Positions 1-9,613 of a DNA stretch of 64,000 bases are shown piece after piece. The position numbers and the translations under genes are program-made. Under the pieces are notes generated by a model. It was not told the DNA's origin, ran no database searches, and worked only from the letters and a program-made list of their open reading frames with translations. The first letter of the stretch is position 1, and each line of letters begins with the position of its first letter. The stretch lies in the NCBI GenBank assembly GCA_963971285.1, contig OZ020256.1, positions 746,501 to 810,500 of the forward strand. The letters are read 5' to 3'. Origin of the DNA: Astropecten irregularis (Eukaryota; Echinodermata; Asteroidea; Paxillosida; Astropectinidae).

Positions 1-2969
1 TTCATTTCTGTGGGGTTTTATTTCCAAGACAAGCGAAACACCGCAGCACCTCGCGCGATTTAGCCATTTCAATTTAACAAAACAACCGAGGCATGACCTC
101 CCGATAGGTTACTTTGATAGGCTTCGTCTAATTTGAGGCTCACGTCGAAATTACAAGCTTGACATGGGCAAAATTACCGCAGCCGAGATGGACAAGGACA
201 CTGGTTCAATAATGGAACTAAATAAATACATTCCGCTATCTTTACCGGCAATTTTATTGCTTACGGCAATTCATTTCTACCTCATTTGTTTCAAACCATT
301 ACCGTTGCTAGGATACAGAGTGAATGTTCGGAAATAAATTCCTGTTTGACGGACGCTGGATAGGAAAGAAATCACAACAATGTTTGTGCTCGATTTTGTT
401 TTTCAAGGATGCATCCCGTCAAACGGGCTATGGAATCTAATCTGTGATGCCAGATTATGAGGCTAATGCGCGACAATCATAGGACCTTTACGAAACCAGG
501 CTTGAGGCTAGGCTATAGGCATAGGGACCTATTTCACTACCGTCATTCCAGGCCCCAAAACGAAATAATGAAATTGGGCCATATGACGAAGCTGAAGAAA
601 GGCTCCAGCTTCGCCACGTATCTCAAGCCCTTCATAATTCTTTAAGGACATAAAATGGCGGTAACAAAATAAATCCCAAGTCTAGCCTCTCGCCTCAATT
701 CGTAAAGGCCCATAGATAAAGTGAGAGTAGTGCGAGAATATGCGAGATAATACGAGAAGCGATGAATAACCCGCGTGTTGGCACTTCAGACGACGCGGCG
801 CAAGATTGCTCAACAAAACTGTACGATTCAGGGCTCATGCTGGCCCATTTCTGTCTCTTTCAATCTTGTCTTAGGATGGCTCCGCATTTCACAACGGTTA
901 AAAGTTTACAGTAATATATACCGTTCCTTTCTGACAGGCATAAGAGTGGAGTTGATGAATCGTTTCGGAGTAATTATCAGCCTGAGCCAAAGGCTGGACC
1001 CAATTGACCACAGCCCGCCACTTCTCAAAGCATTCCATGGAGCTACTTCTCCATCTTCTGACAACTAGGAGAGGGTTTAAGGAGAGAGTCTTGCCCCCTG
1101 TCTAGTGCTTCATTAACAACACTGTCAATTTATCAAATGGCAAAGATTATACAGGGCGTAAATAATCACCCAGGCAACTGCTAGAGGCCCTCAAGAACGA
1201 AGATAAAAAAGAGCTTAGATTATCACGACGGTGAACTCTCCAAGAAGTGGTTTGGACCCCAGCTCCTCTTCACTAGACAGGAGACAGCGAATCACAAAGA
1301 AAGCCCGGCCAAAGCTGAATATATAATACTCTCCAGATATGGAATGAACAATTACAAAATGTATTCATTTTCGCAAGAAAGCAAACCGTCCTTGCTTTTT
1401 ATAATTATGAGGGCGCTGTTTACGGGGCCTCGGTGCACAAAAACATGATTATACACAGTGCAGACGGCAAAGGGGCCGTTTCAGAGGCAGGCGAAACAAG
1501 GGTCGGGACTTAAAACGGCCCTAACCTTTGTTTTCTGTCTTTGTGTGAGAAAGACGGATCCTGGACAGTAGGCCGAGGTTTGGACAAGTTCCTAAATTTC
1601 CAACATAATAATTGGGATAAAATACATGTTAAAAATACCAAAGGCAAGAGTAAGGCCATAACAAAATTGTTGTATTGGAGTAACGGAGGGTTGGAAAATA
1701 GGGTAGGGCGGGCGGATTTTTTATTTTTTTTGAATTTAATTTTTCCTGTATTAAATGCTTTTTTTCCTGTATATCACAGTATTTGATGAGTCAAATAAAG
1801 ACAAGAAATGACATTTAACAACTTTAACCAGTCTGGTTTCCAATCAAAATACGCACTGTTTTGAGGTCAGTGAAAATATGACGCACTTCCGGTTTAATAT
1901 TGGAAGTTCCGTGTTTACGGAGGAGCACCATCAAATTTGCGATTTTTTATATTTTTTTATTTTTGTTTCCCCCGATTTTTTTTTTTTTTTTGGGGGGGGG
2001 GGGGTTTAAAATGTTTACGGTCGGGGCATATTTTTGGGTAGGGCGGGTTACGCCAATACAAAAAAAAAAAATTATGGCCTAAGCTTATGAAATCACTGAG
2101 CTGCACAATGGAGAAACAAGAAAGGACAAGTGAGCGTCTTAAACATTGGACCAAACATGGCGGATTGTACGTTGAGAATTATAAGACAACGAAGTCGCAT
2201 GCCACAAACTAAAGAGTACAGGCACAAGTATTGAGCATCTGCTTTTGGTTTTCAGCAGATTCTTAACTGGTTAAGGCGTATTTGTGTGTGAGCACCTGCT
2301 GTATTATGGCTTATAACAAATAAAGTGTTTTACTGTTATTGCGGACAAAATCTTTCCTTGACAAACACGAATTATTACCAATGGGCGAAGTGAGCATTTT
2401 ATAATACCACTGTAATGATACCAGCTGTGTGTGCTGTAGGATCAATGTGGTCGCATTACAACCAGTGATAATGGTCTTATCGTAGTTATTGCTGATATGG
2501 AAATACTGTATCATGGCAATGGACAATTAATTTCGTCAGACATGTCATTACAGTCGGTACCTTTTAAAGTCTATTTCTGTTTTGAGGCACAACAGTTTGA
2601 GTGATGTGCAAGCAAGGAGTATATGTGCTACTGATTGTAAAACTTCCCCAACATCTTAGCATGTTGCTGGGGATTTCTGCCGGGTAATTGCAGTTCATTA
2701 AACGTTCAGACTGCTAATGAGTTTGTTATTCACTCGAGAAAATGACCCTGATGGCTGTTATGTTTCACCACTAGACATGGTGCTCGGAATATTAACTCGC
2801 CAAAGCAAAATATGGAACAAAATTAGAGACGTACAACCGATGGATTAACAGGCGTCCAAGGCCTATTTTGACGGCTTCACTGAAAAGGAAAAACATTCAG
2901 GGGAATGGTACAGGTCCTATAGGTTGAGATATATCTGAGAGAATTATACAGCCACTGATATTTTTCATC
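1..2969. other. Intergenic, no gene recognised
   Basis: No reading frame here looks coding: the open frames are short, unrelated to known families and lack plausible splice partners. A T-run followed directly by a G-run lies at about 1976-2004. The motif GGGTAGGGCGGG occurs twice (about 1701 and 2036), each next to T-rich tracts, which suggests two copies of an interspersed repeat. The last few hundred bases should hold the promoter and 5' UTR of the GPCR gene that starts at 2970, but I see no convincing core-promoter motif. Confidence 0.6.
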
Positions 2970-4094
2970 ATGGGGACTGCTGTTAGCAACATCGCCGAGT
3001 CATGCGATATTAACAACACACTGGACCTATCCCAAGATGAGCCCTTTGCTGAGGAGTTGGGGTACACCAATGCCGATCGAGTCATCATTACCATCGTCAA
3101 TCCAACCATTCTTGCAGTTGGTATCATCGGTAATCTGGCCTTCCTGTTCATGATGCTGAGAGTCCGTCGAATGAGGACCGTCACCAACATCTACCTGACC
3201 AATCTGGCTCTTGCCGACACGACGTTCCTCGCCGTGGGTGTATCGGAGAAGATCGCCCGGTACCTAGCCAGTCCCGTGTCCGGTGATCAGTCCGCGCTCG
3301 GACCCGGTGGGTGCATCGTGGTGTACGTCCTCCTAGACGTGGCCTACTGCGTCGGGCTGTGCCTGGTGACTTTAGTCACGTTTGAGAAGTACCAAGCCAT
3401 CTGCAAACCAATCCAACACCGGCTGATAGGCGGAATGAAACGCACGAAGAGACTGGTGCTACTCGTTTGGACGATAGCCTGGGTCTTCGGACTCGGTCTG
3501 CTCCCTTGCTGGTCCAACTTCTTGGGTATATGCATGGAGTGGCCTGACGGTGACGCTTACTCCAGGCATCCTCAAGTTCTCGGTTTCTGCCTCCCAGAGG
3601 CCGACTGGTTGATAGATTTCCACAACGGCCTGCAGGCGGTACCCTTCTTCATCAGCCTGGTCATCAACACGGTCATGTACGTCCTCATCATCAAGCGCCT
3701 TAACACCAGGGTCGGGGCGGTCGGAGACAGCAACCCAACAAGACAGCAGACGAAAATGGTAGTAAGGCGTCGAGTCCGTAACCAGGTCACCTGGATGCTG
3801 ATCATCAATGGTGTTGTGTTCTTCACACTAATGGCACCCTTCCAGTGCTCCTCATTTGCCTTCGTCATCACCAACCAGACTGGACTCTACGTCTTGGACT
3901 CATCCCAGGTTACCAAGCTGATGTGGGTAACGCGTACATTGCTGTACCTCAACCCTGCGATTAACCCGTACATCTATGCTATCAGCAACAAGAAATACCG
4001 CCAAGCCTACGTGCAGGCATTCACGTTTTGCCGTAAGCAAAGACGCATGAGGTCTGCCACAGTCATGGACGATATGTCAACAAATCTTCCATAA
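2970..4094 (+). CDS. Rhodopsin-family (class A) G-protein-coupled receptor, intronless
   Basis: Complete 374-residue, seven-helix receptor in one exon, expected at the plasma membrane. Visible class A landmarks: GN at the TM1 Asn (N55), LALAD with the sodium-site Asp D83 in TM2, the TM3 Cys C115 and loop-2 Cys C207 for the conserved disulfide, P290 in TM6, and NPYIY (332-336) ending TM7, followed by an amphipathic helix-8-like stretch. The E/DRY position reads E139-K140-Y141, so the Arg is replaced by Lys, and the TM6 CWxP Trp is Met288. N-glycosylation motifs lie in the N-terminus. The layout resembles peptide receptors of the TRH/neuromedin type, but the ligand cannot be assigned. A paralogue lies 2 kb downstream on the same strand. 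The ATG at 2970 is preceded by no in-frame alternative that fits. Confidence 0.92.
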   Translation: MGTAVSNIAESCDINNTLDLSQDEPFAEELGYTNADRVIITIVNPTILAVGIIGNLAFLFMMLRVRRMRTVTNIYLTNLALADTTFLAVGVSEKIARYLASPVSGDQSALGPGGCIVVYVLLDVAYCVGLCLVTLVTFEKYQAICKPIQHRLIGGMKRTKRLVLLVWTIAWVFGLGLLPCWSNFLGICMEWPDGDAYSRHPQVLGFCLPEADWLIDFHNGLQAVPFFISLVINTVMYVLIIKRLNTRVGAVGDSNPTRQQTKMVVRRRVRNQVTWMLIINGVVFFTLMAPFQCSSFAFVITNQTGLYVLDSSQVTKLMWVTRTLLYLNPAINPYIYAISNKKYRQAYVQAFTFCRKQRRMRSATVMDDMSTNLP

Positions 4095-5272
4095 CTCTTA
4101 TTGATTAGTAACTGTAAAAATGCACATCAAATTGAGACATAATTGTTCAATTGACTGCATTATCTAAAGGAATCAAAGTGATTTGTATCTATTTTGATAG
4201 ACGCGTAATGAACAATGTCTCTTCATTTCAATTGATCAAAACCTTCATGCACTTTTTACTCAGAAACGCTGTATACCAGCTATGTCACCTCTCCATTACA
4301 ATCTATTTGTGTCTATAATTGACAAACAAGAGTACAATGTAAAAATGCTGTATATTTTTAAATGTATAATTACACAAGACATCGTAGAGTATACCTTAGC
4401 TTCCTTCATACCAATTCCATAAAATATGAACTTGAAATCCTGGAAGCCAACTGAACTGATCTAAAGACTGGAACGTCGGAGACGTCACGGTGGAGACACA
4501 ATGAAGTGATGTGATTTGTACAGGTGCACCATGTGAATAACTCTTCTGAGGCGAGGGGAGTCTGAACTTGGGGAGATTCAGACAGGTTGTTCTCTCTAAA
4601 CTATCTTGCTTTCCAGAAATATCATTCAATGGGGAGGAGCCTTACAATCCGAACCACTGCGCGTTGAACATTTTGAAAGTGCAACACTTAAAACGTTTCT
4701 TTTTCAAAGTTAGCATTTTGTGTATTATATTTCAAATCTCTTTGTTTCCGTAATTTTGTTTTATCAAAATGCAATTGAATCAAAACTGGTTGAAATGCGT
4801 AGTTTCTGACTTAATAATAATGCCTCATGACTGAGAAACATTTTGGCCCGGCAAACCATCGATAGAAACTGTAATTAACAACAAGATTAACCATGTAACT
4901 AGCCATTAATGTGATAACAGAATCAATTAAGTTACGCAAGGATTATACTATTATGGCACCAACATGTCGGGTGCGAATTCGAGACAGGGGAGATGGCGGT
5001 TCCATCATAGTAACCCTGGGGACGAGGAACCTCTGCTGGAGGTACCGTACCCAGGTGAACGACCTTCTACAGGGTTAATGGTGTCACCTACTCAAATCTG
5101 CTTGTATCAAATCGTAATTCTGAAAGGGAGGAGGGAAACGCCCTCACTGGATCCCCATTCAATAAACCCTTCAGTGCTGAAGGGATTATCTTTATATCGC
5201 ATTAGCACTGGTTCCCATGGGATCCAAAGAACATGCTCCTTTTCTGTTTACTAAGCACAAACCTGCATTGAT

Positions 5273-5427
5273 AGGTTCGATTTCAAGAAAGGCTAAGACA
5301 CAGATCGCATACAATCTGCGTATCAATCTTAATTGCTATGCAAATTGTGATGTCACAATAAAAGGTGCTATGGAAACATGAACCAATCATCTAAAAGATG
5401 AATCGCAAATCTTTGTGAAATCGACCA
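5273..5427. repeat. Imperfect palindromic interspersed repeat (TCGATTTCACAAAG family)
   Basis: Begins with a diverged GGTTCGATTTCAAG arm and ends with CTTTGTGAAATCGACC, which is its approximate reverse complement. The internal part (cagatcgcatacaatc, then cttaattgctatgcaaa) resembles the copy at 47992-48114. Related copies with the same ends lie at about 44515, 55149, 56637 and 58048, so this is a MITE-like family. Confidence 0.6.
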
Positions 5428-5449
5428 CTGGTTGTGCATACACCAGTGA

Positions 5450-5581
5450 CCCATTTCACTAACGCTTTGCGATCATCGCTAAAGCCCAAATCCATCGCTA
5501 AACGGAGAATTGATCGCTACTTTGCGTCGCAATTTTGTTGGACTTTAGCGATGATCGCAAAGCGATAGTGAAAACGGCCCC
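5450..5581. repeat. Inverted-repeat (MITE-like) element
   Basis: The left arm (5450-5488) contains CGCTTTGCGATCATCGCTAA. The right arm (5540-5581) contains its reverse complement, TTAGCGATGATCGCAAAGCG. The arms are separated by about 50 bp, so the whole can fold into a long hairpin. Both ends carry TTTCACTA / TAGTGAAAA extensions. There is no coding capacity. Confidence 0.7.
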
Positions 5582-6154
5582 TGGGCAGTTCGCTTCTCTA
5601 TCTGAGATGTGTCATGCATTCAGACGCTCCCAAGAGAGAATAAATTGACAAACGTTTCAGTAAGTGATCCTTGCTCACAAGGTGACACCACGACACCGCT
5701 GCCACAGTACCACACACTGCAGAGCCTCCCCACCAATGATCAAACCCGCAGATATGATATTATCCACGGGGTATTAGTTTCACACCCATGGCAACTATCT
5801 CTATAGTATCAGCATAAGCTGATATATATTATATAACTGTAATTTATACCCCTCTTGGCCGACCATAGCCAAGCATATTAATATCATATAGCTATATATA
5901 GTCTAATGGATAATCCTTCTTGTAATCGTATCCCTGAGATTAATTGATACATTTTGAACCGCAAATAAAACAAAAATCGCGATAACAGACAACTGTAGTT
6001 AATATTTTAAAAATAAGTTCATATTTACTGGCGCCTCCCACTGTGGAACGTTTTATGAAAACAGACAAACAACTGCCGATGCGTCTGTAATAAGAATTTG
6101 AATGGCGGACAATGTTAAGGTGATAAGAAAGTCACCTTAACGTGAAGAATAGGG

Positions 6155-7282
6155 ATGATGGGCTACCAAACATTCACCAGCGAATTGACTCTCAATCTGA
6201 CAGAGGAATCTGATGCGTCTTTGTACACGTACAGTTACGCTGAAAGAGTTATTATAACCGTCATCTATCCACTAATTCTAGCTATTGGTTTATTTGGTAA
6301 CGTTGGAGTGTTCTTCGTTGTGGCTCGAGTCCGTCGCATGCAATCGGTTATCAACGTGTATCTGGTGGACCTGGGAGCTGCCGGTATACTGCAGTTGATC
6401 GTGGGAGCGTCTACCCCTATCGCACGGTACAATGCCAGCCCCGTCTTCAATGACTCTATTAACTTCGGTTCCGCAGGCTGTGTTGCCGTCTTCTTTTTAC
6501 AAGACATCACCACCTGGGCTGCCTTCAGCTTTGCCGCAATCGTGACGCTGATTCTGTACTCCGCCGTGTGCCGGCCACATCGCTTCCGCCGGTTTCGGAG
6601 CAAGAAACGGGCCGTGAAGGTATCGGCAGTCAACTGGGTTGCCTGCGCCTGTGCCAGTCTGTGCTTCCTGCCCATCTTCTCTCGGTTTGTCAAGTACAGC
6701 TTACTCTGGCCGGATACAGAGGAGTATGACAGTTACCCAGACGTGATGGGCGTGTGCTCCCCTGAGGCAGAATGGCTCCTCATAACACACGACCTCCTCG
6801 TGCCAAGTATCTTCTTCATCGGTTTCATCAATAACACCGTCATCTTCACAGCAGTCCTCCGAACCCTCCGCCTGCAACTGACATCCGTCATGCCTTCTCA
6901 AGTGGGACCCATCGGAGACATCGCCAAACAGAAGAACAGAGCCCAGACCAAACGGGACAATAGTCGAATTGGTATCACCAGAATGTTATTGGTAACCTCG
7001 CTAGTGTTCTTCCTTCTACCAATGCCGTTTCAATGCGCCCTGTTCTCCCGTTCCGTAGCCAAACTTACTGGGAACTACATCCTGAATGACGAACAGTACA
7101 GAAATATGATGTTTTATTCTACGGCAATCATGAACCTCACACCGGCAATCTGCCCCTATTTATATATATTGCTGAATCGGAACTACCGGAGGGCCACTGT
7201 GGAGGCTTTCACGGTGGGGTGTCTCAAGAAGAGTAACCGACTGACCATCAGGACTGGAGAAATGTCCACTTTTGCCCAGTGA
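6155..7282 (+). CDS. Divergent class A GPCR paralogue lacking key activation microswitches
   Basis: Complete 375-residue intronless receptor that aligns without gaps to the upstream paralogue from TM1 through the second intracellular loop. Shared features are N49 in TM1, the RVRRM loop, the disulfide cysteines C109 and C201, the WPD...P-V-G-C-PEA-W pattern in extracellular loop 2 and a PFQCA-type TM6 end. It differs where class A receptors are most constrained: the TM2 sodium-site Asp is Gly77, the E/DRY triplet is I133-L134-Y135, and the NPxxY Asn is Cys333 (CPYLY). The frame is intact, with start tandem ATGs at 6155/6158, no stops and normal codon use, so it looks like a maintained gene rather than a pseudogene. 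It may have altered or absent G-protein coupling, or act as a decoy or heteromer partner; that is inference. Confidence 0.9.
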   Translation: MMGYQTFTSELTLNLTEESDASLYTYSYAERVIITVIYPLILAIGLFGNVGVFFVVARVRRMQSVINVYLVDLGAAGILQLIVGASTPIARYNASPVFNDSINFGSAGCVAVFFLQDITTWAAFSFAAIVTLILYSAVCRPHRFRRFRSKKRAVKVSAVNWVACACASLCFLPIFSRFVKYSLLWPDTEEYDSYPDVMGVCSPEAEWLLITHDLLVPSIFFIGFINNTVIFTAVLRTLRLQLTSVMPSQVGPIGDIAKQKNRAQTKRDNSRIGITRMLLVTSLVFFLLPMPFQCALFSRSVAKLTGNYILNDEQYRNMMFYSTAIMNLTPAICPYLYILLNRNYRRATVEAFTVGCLKKSNRLTIRTGEMSTFAQ

Positions 7283-7346
7283 TGGGGGAAAGACTGAAAT
7301 CTGTCTCATGACTTTTACAGAAGCCCGGACTTGCATAATGCTATGG

Positions 7347-7397
7347 GAACATCGACCGATACATCGACCAAACATCGACCGAACATCGACCGATATG
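7347..7397. repeat. Short tandem repeat ACATCGACCGA
   Basis: About four to five imperfect copies of ACATCGACCGA/ACATCGACCAA run in tandem 65 bp after the stop of the second GPCR, probably inside its 3' UTR. Confidence 0.7.
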
Positions 7398-7629
7398 GCC
7401 ATTTAACGTTCCAAGTTATGGACCTGAGAACACATAATTATTGTAAATATCTTGTCAATAACATAGGACTATTAAACACAATACGTAATATTATAATTAA
7501 CTACCACTTATCATTTAAAGATTATTTTGTTTGTGCTGTAATGAGGGAAAATCTAATCTGGATTATTAATACATGTAATAATAATATCTTCTTATATACC
7601 GCAAAGATTCACTATGTCCTTTACATTAT

Positions 7630-7995
7630 TATTATCACTGGTAATAATAATAATAATGGCATTTTATATAGCGCCATTCCATCTAGATCATGGCGCTTTA
7701 CCGTTATTATCCCTGGTCATCGGGCCCCACATACATTCCTGAAACAATCTCAATTCCCTGATGGGGAATATAATTACATAGGCCTACAACCACCGGCTGT
7801 GTGCGAAGTGTACAACTACAAGGGCTAATCAAGCACACAAAGCCATCTCTACCATCACAGGTACCCATTTACACCTTGGTGAAGAGGAGCAATGTGACAA
7901 AGCGTCTTGCCCAAGGACACAAGCACCTTGCAAAAGCCCATGGCTGGATTCGAACCCACAATCTAGATTGACCACAAGAGTATTTCTCGCCAGAC
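7630..7995 (-). mobile_element. tRNA-derived SINE-like repeat, reverse orientation
   Basis: GGATTCGAACCC at 7946-7957 is the reverse complement of a Pol III B box (GGGTTCGAATCC). It is followed by a tRNA-like stretch, and about 250 bp away lies a region with TTTATATAGCGCC / GGCGCTTTA arms and ATT/AAT microsatellites, a layout typical of a SINE body and tail. No A box was confirmed. Confidence 0.45.
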
Positions 7996-9613
7996 CACTA
8001 TATTCCGTTTGATATTTTTGATGATCATAATAATGTCAGTCGCCAGGGAATGAACATTGGAGAAATAAAGCATCATAAATAGACGGATTTTCCAACCCCA
8101 TTTGCTCTCACGAACAAAAATCTTGTAGGTGATAAAAAATTAAAATAAACATAAAAAATGACTAACACATCGCGTAACTTGAATAAAGGCGTGATTTTAT
8201 AGCATTTCCGCATCCCAATGTGCATTGCGCAATACACAAGCATTGTCCATTAATTCCATTATTATATTTTTTCCCGTTGGCTGATTACAAAATCTCAAAA
8301 AGTGCAAATACCAGTTGAGCAAGGTAATCTATTTGACAATGTTTCGGTATTATCCCAATGTGTCCCTCAGTTCTATAAAATCATATAACGACAAAATACC
8401 AGGTGTCACGTGGTCTACATGCTGAGCGCCATTGTCGTTGAAATATGTAAACATACACGTGCATTACTTTCCTTCAATAACTTAGAAATTATTTCCGGCA
8501 TCAAAATAAAACTTTTCGAAAGTTCATCATTAGTTCAACATCTAATATTTCGGACTTACTGAAAGTGAAACGAGACTAAAATAATATTGTTTAATTAAAG
8601 GTAATATCATACAGTCACTTTGGTTTTTTGTCAAAGAAATGCAGATTCATGGGCAAAAACATCAAGGAAGATACAGTAACAGTCATCTGTGAAATTCCCA
8701 GTCCCATACGGTGGCCACTTTTTGAGAAAACAGTGAAAAACGCCCACAACATTTTAAAAATATGTTCATCGCTTTTTGTTATCTTAAAAGGATCAAAATT
8801 GTTTTTGGCCATTGGTTTTACACTTTTTCTGGATAAATGCAATATTTCAGGCGGACAAATTTAAAGGGGTACGTTTCTACCATCACCATCTTTATATCCT
8901 GTAAGTTATTGGTAAAATGGGAAGATTTCTGTTTCGGTATGCTACGAAAGTAGTACCGTTAAATTCCAGACATCAAGGACATTGGAGAATGTTGATCAAC
9001 TATAGCTCCATGGTTTCAATGAATGGCCCACGATTATGTCCCACAATGCATCTCGAATATAGTTCCATTTATTTGTTATCATTTTACAGCTCTACTATAG
9101 CTGCATAAAAGGAATTTAACAAAAGAAAGTGACACACCTCCGGAATGGACCAATCACATGGCTGCTATTTATCACAACTGTTACATGTTAAAACATAGCT
9201 GGAATCGTGAGAACCAAAAAGTTGCATACGTATCAAAATAGGTAATTTTCGACAATATTTTTATATGGCCAGCATAAAGTAGGATCATTGGTCTGCAAAT
9301 TCATCCTCAAAATTGAGGGCCCTAAAATTAAAACGTCTCCAAACCAGTTTTGAGACTACGTCGTTTGATAAGTATAATAAAACAGTCGTCGTGCAATAAG
9401 CAATTACATTATCTCTATTTTGGAGTCACGAGCTTGATCGTTGGTTCCAGACAGTGTAAATCAATGCAAGCGTACCAGTGCAGCGCAATTGTATAGCCAG
9501 AGTAGGCAAACACTAGCGGTACACAGTGGGAGGATAACTTCCACGGCAAAAAACTTATCAAAAGTTGCCTAGAATGTTTGTTCTCCGGATCTGATTGTCC
9601 TCAAAGAGGAACC

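Larger units (their letters stand above)
4095..6154. other. Spacer between the two GPCR genes
   Basis: Presumed 3' UTR of the first receptor, then repeats, then the 5' region of the second. No coding exon is recognised. Two adjacent palindromic repeats occupy about 5273-5427 and 5450-5581 and are listed separately. The stretch 5815-5960 is AT-rich with several TATATA-like runs. Confidence 0.6.
7283..9613. other. Intergenic stretch between GPCR pair and DELE1
   Basis: No coding exon is recognised. It contains the short tandem repeat at 7347-7397 and a SINE-like repeat at about 7630-7995. The open frames at 8615-8864 overlap on both strands and match nothing I know. The part just before 9614 should carry the DELE1 promoter. 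Confidence 0.55.

Noticed and set aside
8615..8864. Paired open frames on both strands
   Set aside because: Neither resembles a known protein and no adjacent exons could be found.
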